A stretch of 13,154 nt of DNA from Clostridia bacterium (lineage in GTDB: Bacteria > Bacillota > Clostridia > Christensenellales > Aristaeellaceae): NCBI GenBank assembly GCA_016296675.1, contig JAEDIV010000070.1, positions 1 through 13,154 of the forward strand. Direction: 5' to 3'. The notes under the pieces are model-generated. The model did no database searches, was not told the DNA's origin, and saw only the letters and a list, made by a program, of their open reading frames with translations. Shown here piece by piece: positions 1 to 7,281 of the stretch (positions are counted from its first letter, which is position 1; every line of letters begins with the position of its first letter). Made by a program: the position numbers and the translations under genes.

Positions 1-53
1 GAGGAAGTTATCTCCCTCTCCATACCTCTCCCGGAGGTTTGTTGATGATCTGA
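1..53 (+). repeat. Left copy of terminal dispersed repeat (partial)
   Basis: Positions 12-49 are identical over 38 nt to the reverse complement of 13100-13137. The eight bases at 1-8 also match 13141-13148 inverted; only the three bases between (9-11, TAT here, GCG in the other copy) differ. The segment contains ACCTC-TCCCG-GAGGT at 24-38, able to form a small hairpin. In the other copy the outer part forms a 9-bp hairpin (ATGGAGAGG/CCTCTCCAT) whose left arm is cut off here by the window edge. Read rightward the repeat runs straight into the terminator at 54-94, so it looks like the 3' part of a transcript. The three differences fall in the predicted loop. I do not recognise the family. Confidence 0.8.
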
Positions 54-94
54 CGAGCGGCAGCCGATGAAGGCAGCCGCTCGGTTTCTTTTAT
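54..94 (+). terminator. Intrinsic terminator of the left repeat copy
   Basis: CGAGCGGC (54-61) pairs with GCCGCTCG (76-83), with an inner GCC/GGC (63-65/72-74) past an A-A mismatch. It is followed by GTTTCTTTTATT. The T-rich tail is on the + strand, so the terminator acts on transcription entering from the left edge. It abuts the 3' end of helD, which is convergent; in the helD direction the stem has no T-tract. Confidence 0.65.
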
Positions 95-2313
95 TCTGCG
101 TTCAGAAGCGGAGTCAGATGTTCTTTATAAAGAACATGGAGGTTGTGCAGCGGACGCGTCATGCATACATACAGAAGCCGCGCATCCAGATCGCGGTCGG
201 GATAGGTTTTTTCGTCGGCGTTTGCGATGATTACGCCGTCGAATTCCAGACCTTTTGCGCCGGAGGCTGGAACGACGGATACACCGCCGGAATACGAAGA
301 TTCATTGACGTTCAGATAAGCTGCCCCCAAATCCGGGGCGAGAAGCGATGCAAGCTTTTTTGCATTTTTTTCGTCTCTTTCGATAACGGCGATGGTCGAA
401 AGTCCCTTTTCCTTCCATTTGCGAACGACATCATTTATGCGCTGAATGCCCTCGTTTTGCGTCCTGAACGCCTCAAATGCAGGCGCATCGCCGTGGCGCT
501 CAACAGGCTTGACCTGCGTCTGATTGGGCGTAGGTCGGCGCCTGGCGATCCTGAGCGCTGTCTGCATGATTTCGATGGTGTTTCGGTAGCTGGTGGTCAG
601 GTGGTGCATGGAGCATGCGCCGCCAAACAGCGTTTCTGTCAGCGTTTTCCAGTCAGTCAGCGCGCGCCACGCGTGGATTCCCTGCATGAGGTCGCCGACG
701 ATGGTAAAGGTGGCTGCCGGCATCATGCGGTGAAGAAGCGCGATTTCAAAGGGATTGAAATCCTGCGCTTCGTCAATTACGATGTGGCGGATATCAAAAT
801 GCGGTCTTTCGGTCACGCGCATGGCAATATGGGCGATGGGCGCGACGTCTTCCGGGGAAAGCGGCTTTTTGCCCAAAAGGGCGTCAAGCGTATTTTCTGC
901 GGTCATGCGCTCGGCTTCGCCGTTTGAAGACGAGAGGATGCCTTCCCAGAACAGGCGATAAAGAGAAATGGGCTCAAGGGTCGGAAGAGAGGAAAGCGTT
1001 TTATTTATAAACGGCTTTACGGCTTCACTTGCCTGCCGGATGCGCTCATCGCGCGTTTCATACAGCCGTTTGAGCTTGATTCTCAATTGTTCGGGGTTTT
1101 GTTCACTTTCGCGCAAAAGTGCGCTTCTGCGGTCGCTTTCGCGCGTATAGAACGCGGCAAGCTGCTTTGCGGCGGCGTTGGCGCGTTTTGTCAGCTGTTT
1201 TTTGAACTCCTGAACGCGCCTTTGCATGGGAAACGGCTTTTCGTCTTCGAGGAGGAATTGATCCATTTCTTCTTTGGAATACAATTCAACAGGCCCGAAG
1301 GAAATGCCGTTTTCCGGAGCGTAAGCAGCCTCATAATCGTCCAAAAAGGCGTCAAGAAGCGCCATCATCCGAAGAGACCCCTTAAACTGCGCCTGCTGTG
1401 TCAGCGCCTGTAATTCGTCCTCTGATGCGCTTAGGATGCGCTGCGTGCGATCCTGCATGTCGACCTTCGGAAAATCACTTTCAAGCCAGTCGGACATTAG
1501 GCGGATGAAGGTGGTTTGCCGTACGTTTTCGACGCCGAGATCAGGAAGCACGCCTGCGATATAGTTTAAAAACAGCGGGTTGGGCGCGAGAATCAGCATG
1601 TTTTCAGGCTTCAGCTGCTTGGAAAACGCATAGAGGAGATAGGCGATTCTGTGAAGTGCGATAGTGGTTTTTCCGGAGCCCGCGGCGCCGGCGACAACCA
1701 GGGACTGCTTTAAAGGATGACGGATGACGTAGTTCTGTTCTGCCTGGATGGTTGTGACGATTTCTTTAAGCCGATCGCCTGTCATTGCGTTGAGCGCGGT
1801 TTGCAGATACTGATCCTGAGAAACGATATCCGTATCGAAGATGGAATTCAGGATGCCTTTGTCTATATCAAACTGCCGCTTCAGCGTAAGTTCGCCTTCT
1901 ACTTTTCCATCAGGGGCGGTGTAATTGACTCTGCCCAACTGGCCGGAATAATAGAGATTTGCAAGCGGCGCACGCCAGTCCATAACGACGCTTTTTAAGG
2001 ATTTTGTTTCCGTCACGCCGTATTTTCCGATATAGAAGGTTTCCTTGTCACGGCCGTCTTCGATAAAATCGATACGGGTGAAATACGGTTTTTGGGAGGA
2101 TAATTTGAGCGTCTTTACAGCGGAGAGCGCCTTTGCATACAGCATTTCGCGAACGGGCAGTTTGTCCGGATCATAGGCGCGGGCATGAGACAACTCCGCC
2201 TGCGCGGACAAAAGCTCTTCGTCTGCAAGGGCCTGTTCGCTCGATACAATCCCAAGCGTCTGCTCAAGATGAAGCTTTTCTTCGGGATATGCCGGATGCG
2301 AAACTTGAGACAT
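91..2313 (-). CDS. helD: HelD-like UvrD-family helicase (RNA polymerase recycling factor)
   Basis: This 740-residue superfamily 1 ATPase resembles HelD, which in Bacillus enters RNA polymerase channels and uses ATP to release polymerase from nucleic acid. Residues 10-70 are a charged helical N-terminus, matching the coiled coil that enters the secondary channel. The family N-terminal signature follows: YFTRIDF (77-83), YIGKYGV (94-100) and MDWRAPLANLYY (111-122). Walker A is GAAGSGKT (209-216), followed by ALHRIAYLLY. Walker B is IVIDEAQDF (511-519). Motif III is VGDLMQGIHAWR (539-550), TSYRN lies at 574-578, motif V at 682-696 (GAKGLEFDGV), motif VI LLYVCMTR at 713-720. The divergent insertion between Walker A and B is typical. 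The start is ATG 2311-2313, preceded at 9 nt by GGGAGGTG; an upstream in-frame ATG would add 32 residues that read through the promoter and look non-coding. It has its own promoter and ends convergently against the left repeat. Confidence 0.93.
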   Translation of the reverse strand: MSQVSHPAYPEEKLHLEQTLGIVSSEQALADEELLSAQAELSHARAYDPDKLPVREMLYAKALSAVKTLKLSSQKPYFTRIDFIEDGRDKETFYIGKYGVTETKSLKSVVMDWRAPLANLYYSGQLGRVNYTAPDGKVEGELTLKRQFDIDKGILNSIFDTDIVSQDQYLQTALNAMTGDRLKEIVTTIQAEQNYVIRHPLKQSLVVAGAAGSGKTTIALHRIAYLLYAFSKQLKPENMLILAPNPLFLNYIAGVLPDLGVENVRQTTFIRLMSDWLESDFPKVDMQDRTQRILSASEDELQALTQQAQFKGSLRMMALLDAFLDDYEAAYAPENGISFGPVELYSKEEMDQFLLEDEKPFPMQRRVQEFKKQLTKRANAAAKQLAAFYTRESDRRSALLRESEQNPEQLRIKLKRLYETRDERIRQASEAVKPFINKTLSSLPTLEPISLYRLFWEGILSSSNGEAERMTAENTLDALLGKKPLSPEDVAPIAHIAMRVTERPHFDIRHIVIDEAQDFNPFEIALLHRMMPAATFTIVGDLMQGIHAWRALTDWKTLTETLFGGACSMHHLTTSYRNTIEIMQTALRIARRRPTPNQTQVKPVERHGDAPAFEAFRTQNEGIQRINDVVRKWKEKGLSTIAVIERDEKNAKKLASLLAPDLGAAYLNVNESSYSGGVSVVPASGAKGLEFDGVIIANADEKTYPDRDLDARLLYVCMTRPLHNLHVLYKEHLTPLLNAE

Positions 2314-2350
2314 ATGCAAAAACACCTCCCTGATAAAATCCTGAAAAACT

Positions 2351-2379
2351 ATTATACATCCGGCGGTGGAAAATTGCAA
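2351..2379 (-). promoter_or_regulatory. Sigma-A promoter of helD
   Basis: On the minus strand, TTGCAA (2374-2379) is followed after exactly 17 nt by TATAAT (2351-2356). Transcription would begin about 30 nt before the helD start codon. The same hexamers and spacing occur at the promoter of the SH3/NlpC gene (11239-11267), so this seems to be a strong housekeeping form. It lies directly after the terminator of the upstream gene. Confidence 0.88.
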
Positions 2380-2381
2380 AC

Positions 2382-2422
2382 AAAAAAATCGGGCGGTCTG
2401 CCAATGCAATGCAGACCGCCCG
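2382..2422 (-). terminator. Strong intrinsic terminator of the pseudokinase/wall-binding gene
   Basis: A perfect 12-bp stem, CGGGCGGTCTGC (2390-2401) with GCAGACCGCCCG (2411-2422), encloses a 9-nt loop. On the minus strand it is followed by ATTTTTTT. It lies 7 nt after the stop codon of the gene at 2430-5876 and insulates helD from the operon upstream. Confidence 0.93.
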
Positions 2423-2429
2423 AAAATGT

Positions 2430-5400
2430 TTAAAAGTTGGGTTTTGTGAAATTTCCCAAGAGGATGGCGTTGTAGGTTTCTTCGTCGATCATGTTATAGT
2501 TGCCGTTTCTATCCGTAAACGTTCCGTCAGGATTCATGACCGGAATCAGCGCAGGCGTGCTGCCGCCGGCGATGTTTTCGTTGTACCAGGTCTGGAAATC
2601 AGCAATTGCCTGATAGACAGCGTCGTCCATGCTCATGGGATCCGCGTCCTTGCTCAGCCAGCCGAGATTCATCAGCATCTTGTTGAAAGAGAAGACCTCT
2701 TCTGCTTCATATACCCAATTCGGATCATACTCGGGCGTAGGCTCGGGCGTGGGCTCCGGGGTAGGTTCGGGCGTAGGCTCCGGAGTGGGTTCGGGCGTGG
2801 GCTCCGGAGTGGGTTCCGGGGTAGGTTCGGGCGTAGGCTCCGGAGTGGGTTCCGGGGTAGGTTCGGGGGTGGGCTCGAGAGTGGGTTCCGGGGTAGGTTC
2901 AGGCGTGGGCTCCGCAGTCGGCTCGGGGGTCGGTTCTGCCGGCGGGGTATAGGGAGCAACCATGCTTCTTAACACATAGCCCGGATAAATTTCGTGGGTG
3001 ACGGGATCGACGTAGTCGACCTGCGCCCAGTGGCTGTTGTAGCTCTGAAGGAGCAGAACTTCGTCCATTACAAGGTAGGTGATAAAGTCGCTTGCTTCGT
3101 CGGGCGCTGCGTACAGGCATACATAGTCTTCCGTCGGAGCGACGTAGATTTCTTCGGTAACGGGCGTGAAGGGCTCGTTTTCAGGCGTCGGCTCGGGCGT
3201 GATCACGGGTTCGGGCGTGGGCTCGGGCGTCGGCTCTGCCGTGGGGACCGGTGTCGGCTCGGGCGTAATTTCGGGTTCGGGCGTTGCTTCGGGCTCGACA
3301 TAAAGCTCAGCATCGGAACTGAGCATGTAGCCCGTTGCGCTGCCGTTTGAGACCATGAGCCACATATCGTTATATCCGATCAGATAAAGCTTCTGATCAA
3401 GGTTCATGTAGCCGAGTACTTTTGCGTAGACAGAAGGCGTTTGGTATACTGCCGCCTTGTCGATGATGATATTGATCACCGAATTGTCCGGCGCGCGCTC
3501 AAAGGTCTGAACCTCATTGGGCTCGGTGGCTTCGGGCACGGGCGTTTCAGTCGGAACGGGCGCGGGCGTTTCGGTTACAACGGGCGCGGGTGTTTCGGTC
3601 GGGACAGGATCGGGCTGACTGGGCTGAATCGCGGTAAGACCGGAAAGCATTGCGTAGCCTTCGTCGCCTCTGGCGTTTCTGACAAAGCCCCAGGTGCCGT
3701 TATCGGCGATCAGAAGCATTTCAAAACCATTGGGCACGGAGGCGTACAGCTGATTTGCGTCTTCCGCGGGAACTTTGTAAACGGGAAGCTTATCGGTGGA
3801 AACCGCAACCAAAATAGGTTCGTCGTACGCGATAAAAGGAGCAATGGTGGGTTCGGGCGTATTGGTTGCTTCAGGCGTTACGACAGGTTCCAAAGTGGCG
3901 GTAGGCTCAGGCGTAGCGGTGGGCTTGACTGCATCGGGATTGGCATAGAAGTCCTCGAGCAGGAAGTCCAGCGTGCTCGGATCCGCGATACCGGTTACCT
4001 TTAACGCTTCATAGCCGGAGAGCTTGTTTACGTATTCCTGGAAGCGGGTGACGGCGGTTGTGGTGATGTTTCCGTAGATACCGTCGACTTCTTCAGCGTC
4101 AAGCCAGCCCATGGAAGCAAGCTGAGACTGCAGCTGACGGATCACTTCTTTGTCGGAGGAGGGTGTAATGCTGCCGAAATCTTCGTTCGGCGTCTCATCT
4201 GTATCGGAAACGAGCACGGAAAGGAGCGTATAGGCGGTCTCGCCGTCTTCGCCTACGAGCATTGCCCAGGTAGCGTTTCGGGCAACCATCATATAGACGC
4301 TGTCGCGGGAGATGATGCCCTTTACTTCCGCGTTCGTGCTGGCACGCTTATAAACATAGGCGTTGTCAACATTTACGCGCATCCATTCGGGTGTTTCCAG
4401 AATCTCAAGAAGATCCGTTTCATCGCTGGGATCAAATTCAGGTTCGGGCGTTGCGGTTGCGGAGGGTGTAGGCGTGGCCTGCGCAGAGGGCTTTGCAAAG
4501 CGGCTGTAGTTCAGCATGGTCTGAGTGGCCTCGTCCGCGATGCCGCTGACATTCAGAAGGGAAGTTCCGGTAACAGCATTTACGTAGTTCTGGAAGGCCA
4601 TGACCGCTTCGGTCATGGTCTGATCGTATACGCCTTCCTTGCCGTTTTCAAGCCAGCCCAGCGCGATGAGCTTGAGCTGTACTTCGCGAATTCGGACAGG
4701 GGAAGAGGAGGCGTTTACATCGTTGGATTCGGACTTGGGCGTCTGGGTGGGCGCGGGGTTCTGATTGATCGCATAGTTGTCAAGATATTTGAACGTCGCA
4801 GGGCCGCAGACGCCGTCTACGGTGAGACCTGCGTTAAAGCGATCGTTCATGTTCTGCTGGAAAGCTTTGACGGCGTTTCTGGTTTCAGTGTCATACTTTC
4901 CGGTCGGGATACCCTCTTCCAGCCAGCCGAGATTCATCAGCTGCCACTGAAGGGCGAGAATGTCGTCGCGGGAAGAATTGGCGTTGATCACCTTGCGCGT
5001 GGGCGCGGGGGAGGGGGTGGGCGTTTTCACGACCGTTCCGCCCCAGGAAGAATTGATCTCGTTCTCCAGCTGATCCCAGAAGTTGGGAGTGGGCGTGGGA
5101 ACGGGGGTTGCGGTGGGAATGCGGGTGGCATAGTAGTTTTCATCCGGCATGTTTACGCCGCCCTGCTGCGCCATCCAGCTCATATCGGGTCCGGTAATAT
5201 CGCCGAACTGATCCGTGTGCACATAGGGCGTGGGGCTTGCGGAAACCACAGGATTATAGGTAGGATCCAGTGTTGCAAGAGGATCAGCAGGGCGCGTCGG
5301 GTCGTCTGCAGGCGAGCAGCTCTTGATCATGAATACCGCGCCGATGATAACGGCGATCAGAATGAGGGCGCATACGATCAAAAGAAGCGGAATCCGGGAA

Positions 5401-5876
5401 GGACTGCTTTCATAGTCTTCGGCGACGCTTTCGCGTGCGGGCGCTGCGGGCGCTGCGGTTTTCTGCTTTTTCTCAATGAAATAGCCGGTGCCGTTCATTC
5501 TAACGAAGATGTACTTCTTCTCTGCATCCGGATCGGTTGCGTCCAGGCGCATCTGCTCAAGCTGATTATAGAAGCTGTCCTCGCAGCCGCTTGCCGGGGA
5601 TACAGAGCCGTCCAGCTGACGGATGGCAATGGAAGCAGGGAAGAATTCGCGCATGCGGCGGCGCGTCTTCTTGTTAAGATCAAAGACGTTGTACACGATT
5701 CCGGAATCATCCTGTCCGCGTACGCGGCCGATGACAAAGCGATCGGCAATCAGCGTTCCGCCGGGCAGATGATCGGGATCACTCGACGCTTCCTGTTCGT
5801 AGCCGCAATGAGGGCATACGCTGTTTCCGTTCAGGTTCCGGAAACAATTCATACAGAGCTTGGTGTAATCTTCCAT
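2430..5876 (-). CDS. Membrane protein: zinc ribbon, kinase-like N-lobe remnant, TM, peptidoglycan-binding and SH3-like modules
   Basis: This 1148-residue protein is predicted to have its N-terminus inside and a large outside region. Residues 8-24 are a zinc ribbon (CxxC...CPHC). Residues 38-136 resemble only the N-lobe of a clostridial Ser/Thr kinase: GTLIADRFVIGRV, a broken glycine loop GQDDSGIVY, and RRMREFFP where active kinases have VAIKEFFP. There is no HRD, DFG or other C-lobe motif. One hydrophobic helix spans about 162-184. Outside are peptidoglycan-binding-like modules at 301-370, 392-461, 573-644 and 1053-1143 (LGWL, DG.YG, AV..FQ patterns), SH3-like modules at about 497-557, 685-750, 798-860 and 908-975, and Pro/Thr/Glu linkers including a long PTPE tract (979-1049). 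The start has GGAGGG 10 nt upstream, inside the end of the preceding gene, and the two genes are 6 nt apart, so translation is probably coupled. It may sense or anchor to the wall. Catalytic kinase activity is not expected. Exact function is unknown. Confidence 0.85.
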   Translation of the reverse strand: MEDYTKLCMNCFRNLNGNSVCPHCGYEQEASSDPDHLPGGTLIADRFVIGRVRGQDDSGIVYNVFDLNKKTRRRMREFFPASIAIRQLDGSVSPASGCEDSFYNQLEQMRLDATDPDAEKKYIFVRMNGTGYFIEKKQKTAAPAAPARESVAEDYESSPSRIPLLLIVCALILIAVIIGAVFMIKSCSPADDPTRPADPLATLDPTYNPVVSASPTPYVHTDQFGDITGPDMSWMAQQGGVNMPDENYYATRIPTATPVPTPTPNFWDQLENEINSSWGGTVVKTPTPSPAPTRKVINANSSRDDILALQWQLMNLGWLEEGIPTGKYDTETRNAVKAFQQNMNDRFNAGLTVDGVCGPATFKYLDNYAINQNPAPTQTPKSESNDVNASSSPVRIREVQLKLIALGWLENGKEGVYDQTMTEAVMAFQNYVNAVTGTSLLNVSGIADEATQTMLNYSRFAKPSAQATPTPSATATPEPEFDPSDETDLLEILETPEWMRVNVDNAYVYKRASTNAEVKGIISRDSVYMMVARNATWAMLVGEDGETAYTLLSVLVSDTDETPNEDFGSITPSSDKEVIRQLQSQLASMGWLDAEEVDGIYGNITTTAVTRFQEYVNKLSGYEALKVTGIADPSTLDFLLEDFYANPDAVKPTATPEPTATLEPVVTPEATNTPEPTIAPFIAYDEPILVAVSTDKLPVYKVPAEDANQLYASVPNGFEMLLIADNGTWGFVRNARGDEGYAMLSGLTAIQPSQPDPVPTETPAPVVTETPAPVPTETPVPEATEPNEVQTFERAPDNSVINIIIDKAAVYQTPSVYAKVLGYMNLDQKLYLIGYNDMWLMVSNGSATGYMLSSDAELYVEPEATPEPEITPEPTPVPTAEPTPEPTPEPVITPEPTPENEPFTPVTEEIYVAPTEDYVCLYAAPDEASDFITYLVMDEVLLLQSYNSHWAQVDYVDPVTHEIYPGYVLRSMVAPYTPPAEPTPEPTAEPTPEPTPEPTLEPTPEPTPEPTPEPTPEPTPEPTPEPTPEPTPEPTPEPTPEPTPEPTPEYDPNWVYEAEEVFSFNKMLMNLGWLSKDADPMSMDDAVYQAIADFQTWYNENIAGGSTPALIPVMNPDGTFTDRNGNYNMIDEETYNAILLGNFTKPNF
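2730..2942 (-). repeat. In-frame 12-bp repeat tract encoding PTPE
   Basis: About 17 tandem 12-bp units encode (Pro-Thr-Pro-Glu)n, residues 979-1049 of the wall-binding membrane protein. Units alternate between forms such as GGCTCCGGAGTG and GGTTCGGGCGTA on the + strand. Runs of two or three units recur, suggesting expansion by slippage or unequal exchange. The tract is a stiff extended spacer between the last SH3-like module and the C-terminal peptidoglycan-binding-like module. Copy number may vary between strains and could be misassembled. Confidence 0.9.
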
Positions 5877-5882
5877 GGATTA

Positions 5883-7181
5883 TTATCCCTCCGTTTTTTC
5901 GGATATCTGGCAAAGTGTCAATATTTTATCTATAACCATTTGACGCACACGGTCCTGAATCTGTTCAATTTTTCCGTTGGCGTCAATAACTTTTATCCTT
6001 TCGGGCTCTTCTTTGGAAAGAGCAATAAAGGCGTTGTACACATCCGTCATAAATCCGGACTGCGCGCTTTCGATGCGGTCCGCGTCGGTTGCGTTTTTCC
6101 GGCGCCTGAGCGCCTCTTCGGCGTTGATGTCAAAAAGAATCGTAAGATCCGGCATGCATCCGTTCACGGCTTTTTCGTTGATTGCGCGAACCCAGTTTCC
6201 AAGGCCGCGTCCGCCGCCCTGATAGGCGATGGAGGAATCGACGTATCGGTCGCAAAGGACGATATTGCCCTTGTCAATTGCGGGCTTTATAACATCGTTT
6301 ACATGCTGGGAACGAGCGGCGGCAAACAGAAGCGCTTCGCATTCATCCGTCATGCCCATGGCTTTCACATCCAGAACGAGCGAACGGATCCGTTCGGATA
6401 TTTCGCAGCCGCCGGGTTCGCGGGTGACGGTCAGGCGCGCGCCGCAGGAAGAAAGATATTCCTTAAGAAGCTTGAGCTGCGTGGATTTTCCGCAGCCGTC
6501 CGAGCCTTCAAAGGTGATAAACAGGCCTTTGACCCGGGGAGATGCGCCCAGAAGTGCATTGGCGAGATCGTCTACCGATTCGGCATATAAATCGCAGCCG
6601 CTTTCTACGAGCTCTTCGCGGCTTCCGTAGCCGTAGCCGACGCCGATTGCGGTCACGCCTGCTTTTTTCGCGCCTTCGATATCAAACTTTCTGTCGCCGA
6701 CCATACAGGCGTTTTTATAGTTTTCGGGAAGGGCAGAGCGAATCAGAAATTCTTTTTCGCCGCTTTTGTTCTGAAAATCCGGCCCGACGACTTTGTCAAA
6801 AAGCGGGAGAATGCCGAAATATTCCAGCGTTTTTACGCAAAGCGGATGAGGCTTTGAGGAAGCCAGGGCGATGTATGCGCCGTTTTTTTTGAGACTCAAC
6901 AGCATGGGGAGGATGCCTTCATATACATTGGCTTCTTTCCAGCCGATGACCGTATGGCGTTCGCGGTATTTGGAAACTGCAATCTGCGCTTCTTCATCGG
7001 TTAAGCCGCAAAAGTCCATAAACGACTTGTGAAGGGGCGGGCCGACGAATTTTCGTAAAACATCTTCGCCGGGTACGGGCTTTTGCATCTGTTCAAGCGC
7101 ATACGCGCTGCTTTTCATGATGCCGGGCGCAGATTCTGTAATGGTTCCGTCAAGATCAAATATGATCGCATCGTAATTCAT
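5883..7181 (-). CDS. tmk: Fusion of HAD phosphatase and thymidylate kinase
   Basis: This 432-residue protein joins two complete enzymes in one uninterrupted frame. Residues 1-217 are a HAD-superfamily phosphatase of the phosphoglycolate phosphatase/5'-nucleotidase type: DLDGT (9-13, nucleophile D9 and D11), VGPPLHKSF (46-54), LASSK (106-110, motif II), a basic motif III near K139-K143, and VGDRKFD (161-167, acidic motif IV). Residues 219-432 are dTMP kinase, which makes dTDP for DNA synthesis: P-loop FEGSDGCGKST (224-234), TREPGG (253-258), DRYVDSSIAYQGGGRG (311-326), and an arginine-rich lid RRRKNATDADR (359-369). The join ASPRVKG ends where free-standing thymidylate kinases normally begin. 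The start ATG has GGAGG 6 nt upstream; longer in-frame starts run into the upstream gene. The stop overlaps the ribosome site of the next gene. HAD substrate is unknown; a nucleotide is plausible by context. Only the kinase half supports the symbol tmk. Confidence 0.92.
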   Translation of the reverse strand: MNYDAIIFDLDGTITESAPGIMKSSAYALEQMQKPVPGEDVLRKFVGPPLHKSFMDFCGLTDEEAQIAVSKYRERHTVIGWKEANVYEGILPMLLSLKKNGAYIALASSKPHPLCVKTLEYFGILPLFDKVVGPDFQNKSGEKEFLIRSALPENYKNACMVGDRKFDIEGAKKAGVTAIGVGYGYGSREELVESGCDLYAESVDDLANALLGASPRVKGLFITFEGSDGCGKSTQLKLLKEYLSSCGARLTVTREPGGCEISERIRSLVLDVKAMGMTDECEALLFAAARSQHVNDVIKPAIDKGNIVLCDRYVDSSIAYQGGGRGLGNWVRAINEKAVNGCMPDLTILFDINAEEALRRRKNATDADRIESAQSGFMTDVYNAFIALSKEEPERIKVIDANGKIEQIQDRVRQMVIDKILTLCQISEKTEG

Positions 7182-7229
7182 GTCGTTCCTCCGCATGAAG
7201 TTTTGCTGAAGAGAGATAAAACGCGATAT

Positions 7230-7257
7230 CGCCCCCGAACATTTTTGTACGGGGGCG
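7230..7257 (-). terminator. Stem-loop between the NlpC/P60 gene and the HAD-tmk gene
   Basis: CGCCCCCG (7250-7257 on the minus strand) pairs with CGGGGGCG (7230-7237) around a 12-nt loop. The T-run (TTTT at 7218-7221) follows only after 8 nt and partly within a second palindrome, GCGATATCGC. This makes it a weak or partial terminator, or an mRNA-stabilising structure, allowing read-through into the downstream genes. I see no convincing promoter in the rest of the 100-bp gap. Confidence 0.5.
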
Positions 7258-7281
7258 GGAAAAACTAAGGATGGGCGCTGT

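Noticed and set aside
67..927. + strand open frame of 286 residues at the left end
   Set aside because: It overlaps helD in antisense, where helicase motifs V and VI are encoded, and shows no domain of its own.
2730..2942. CRISPR-like tandem repeats
   Set aside because: Units are 12 bp, contiguous without spacers, and in frame with a coding sequence.
2629..2952. + strand frame with Gly-Val-Gly-Ser repeats
   Set aside because: It is the reverse reading of the PTPE tract; the PTPE sense fits the surrounding domains and linkers.
5217..6590. Long + strand open frame of 457 residues
   Set aside because: It lies antisense across two well-supported genes with clear motifs, has no ribosome site pattern or recognisable domain, and is a GC-codon shadow.
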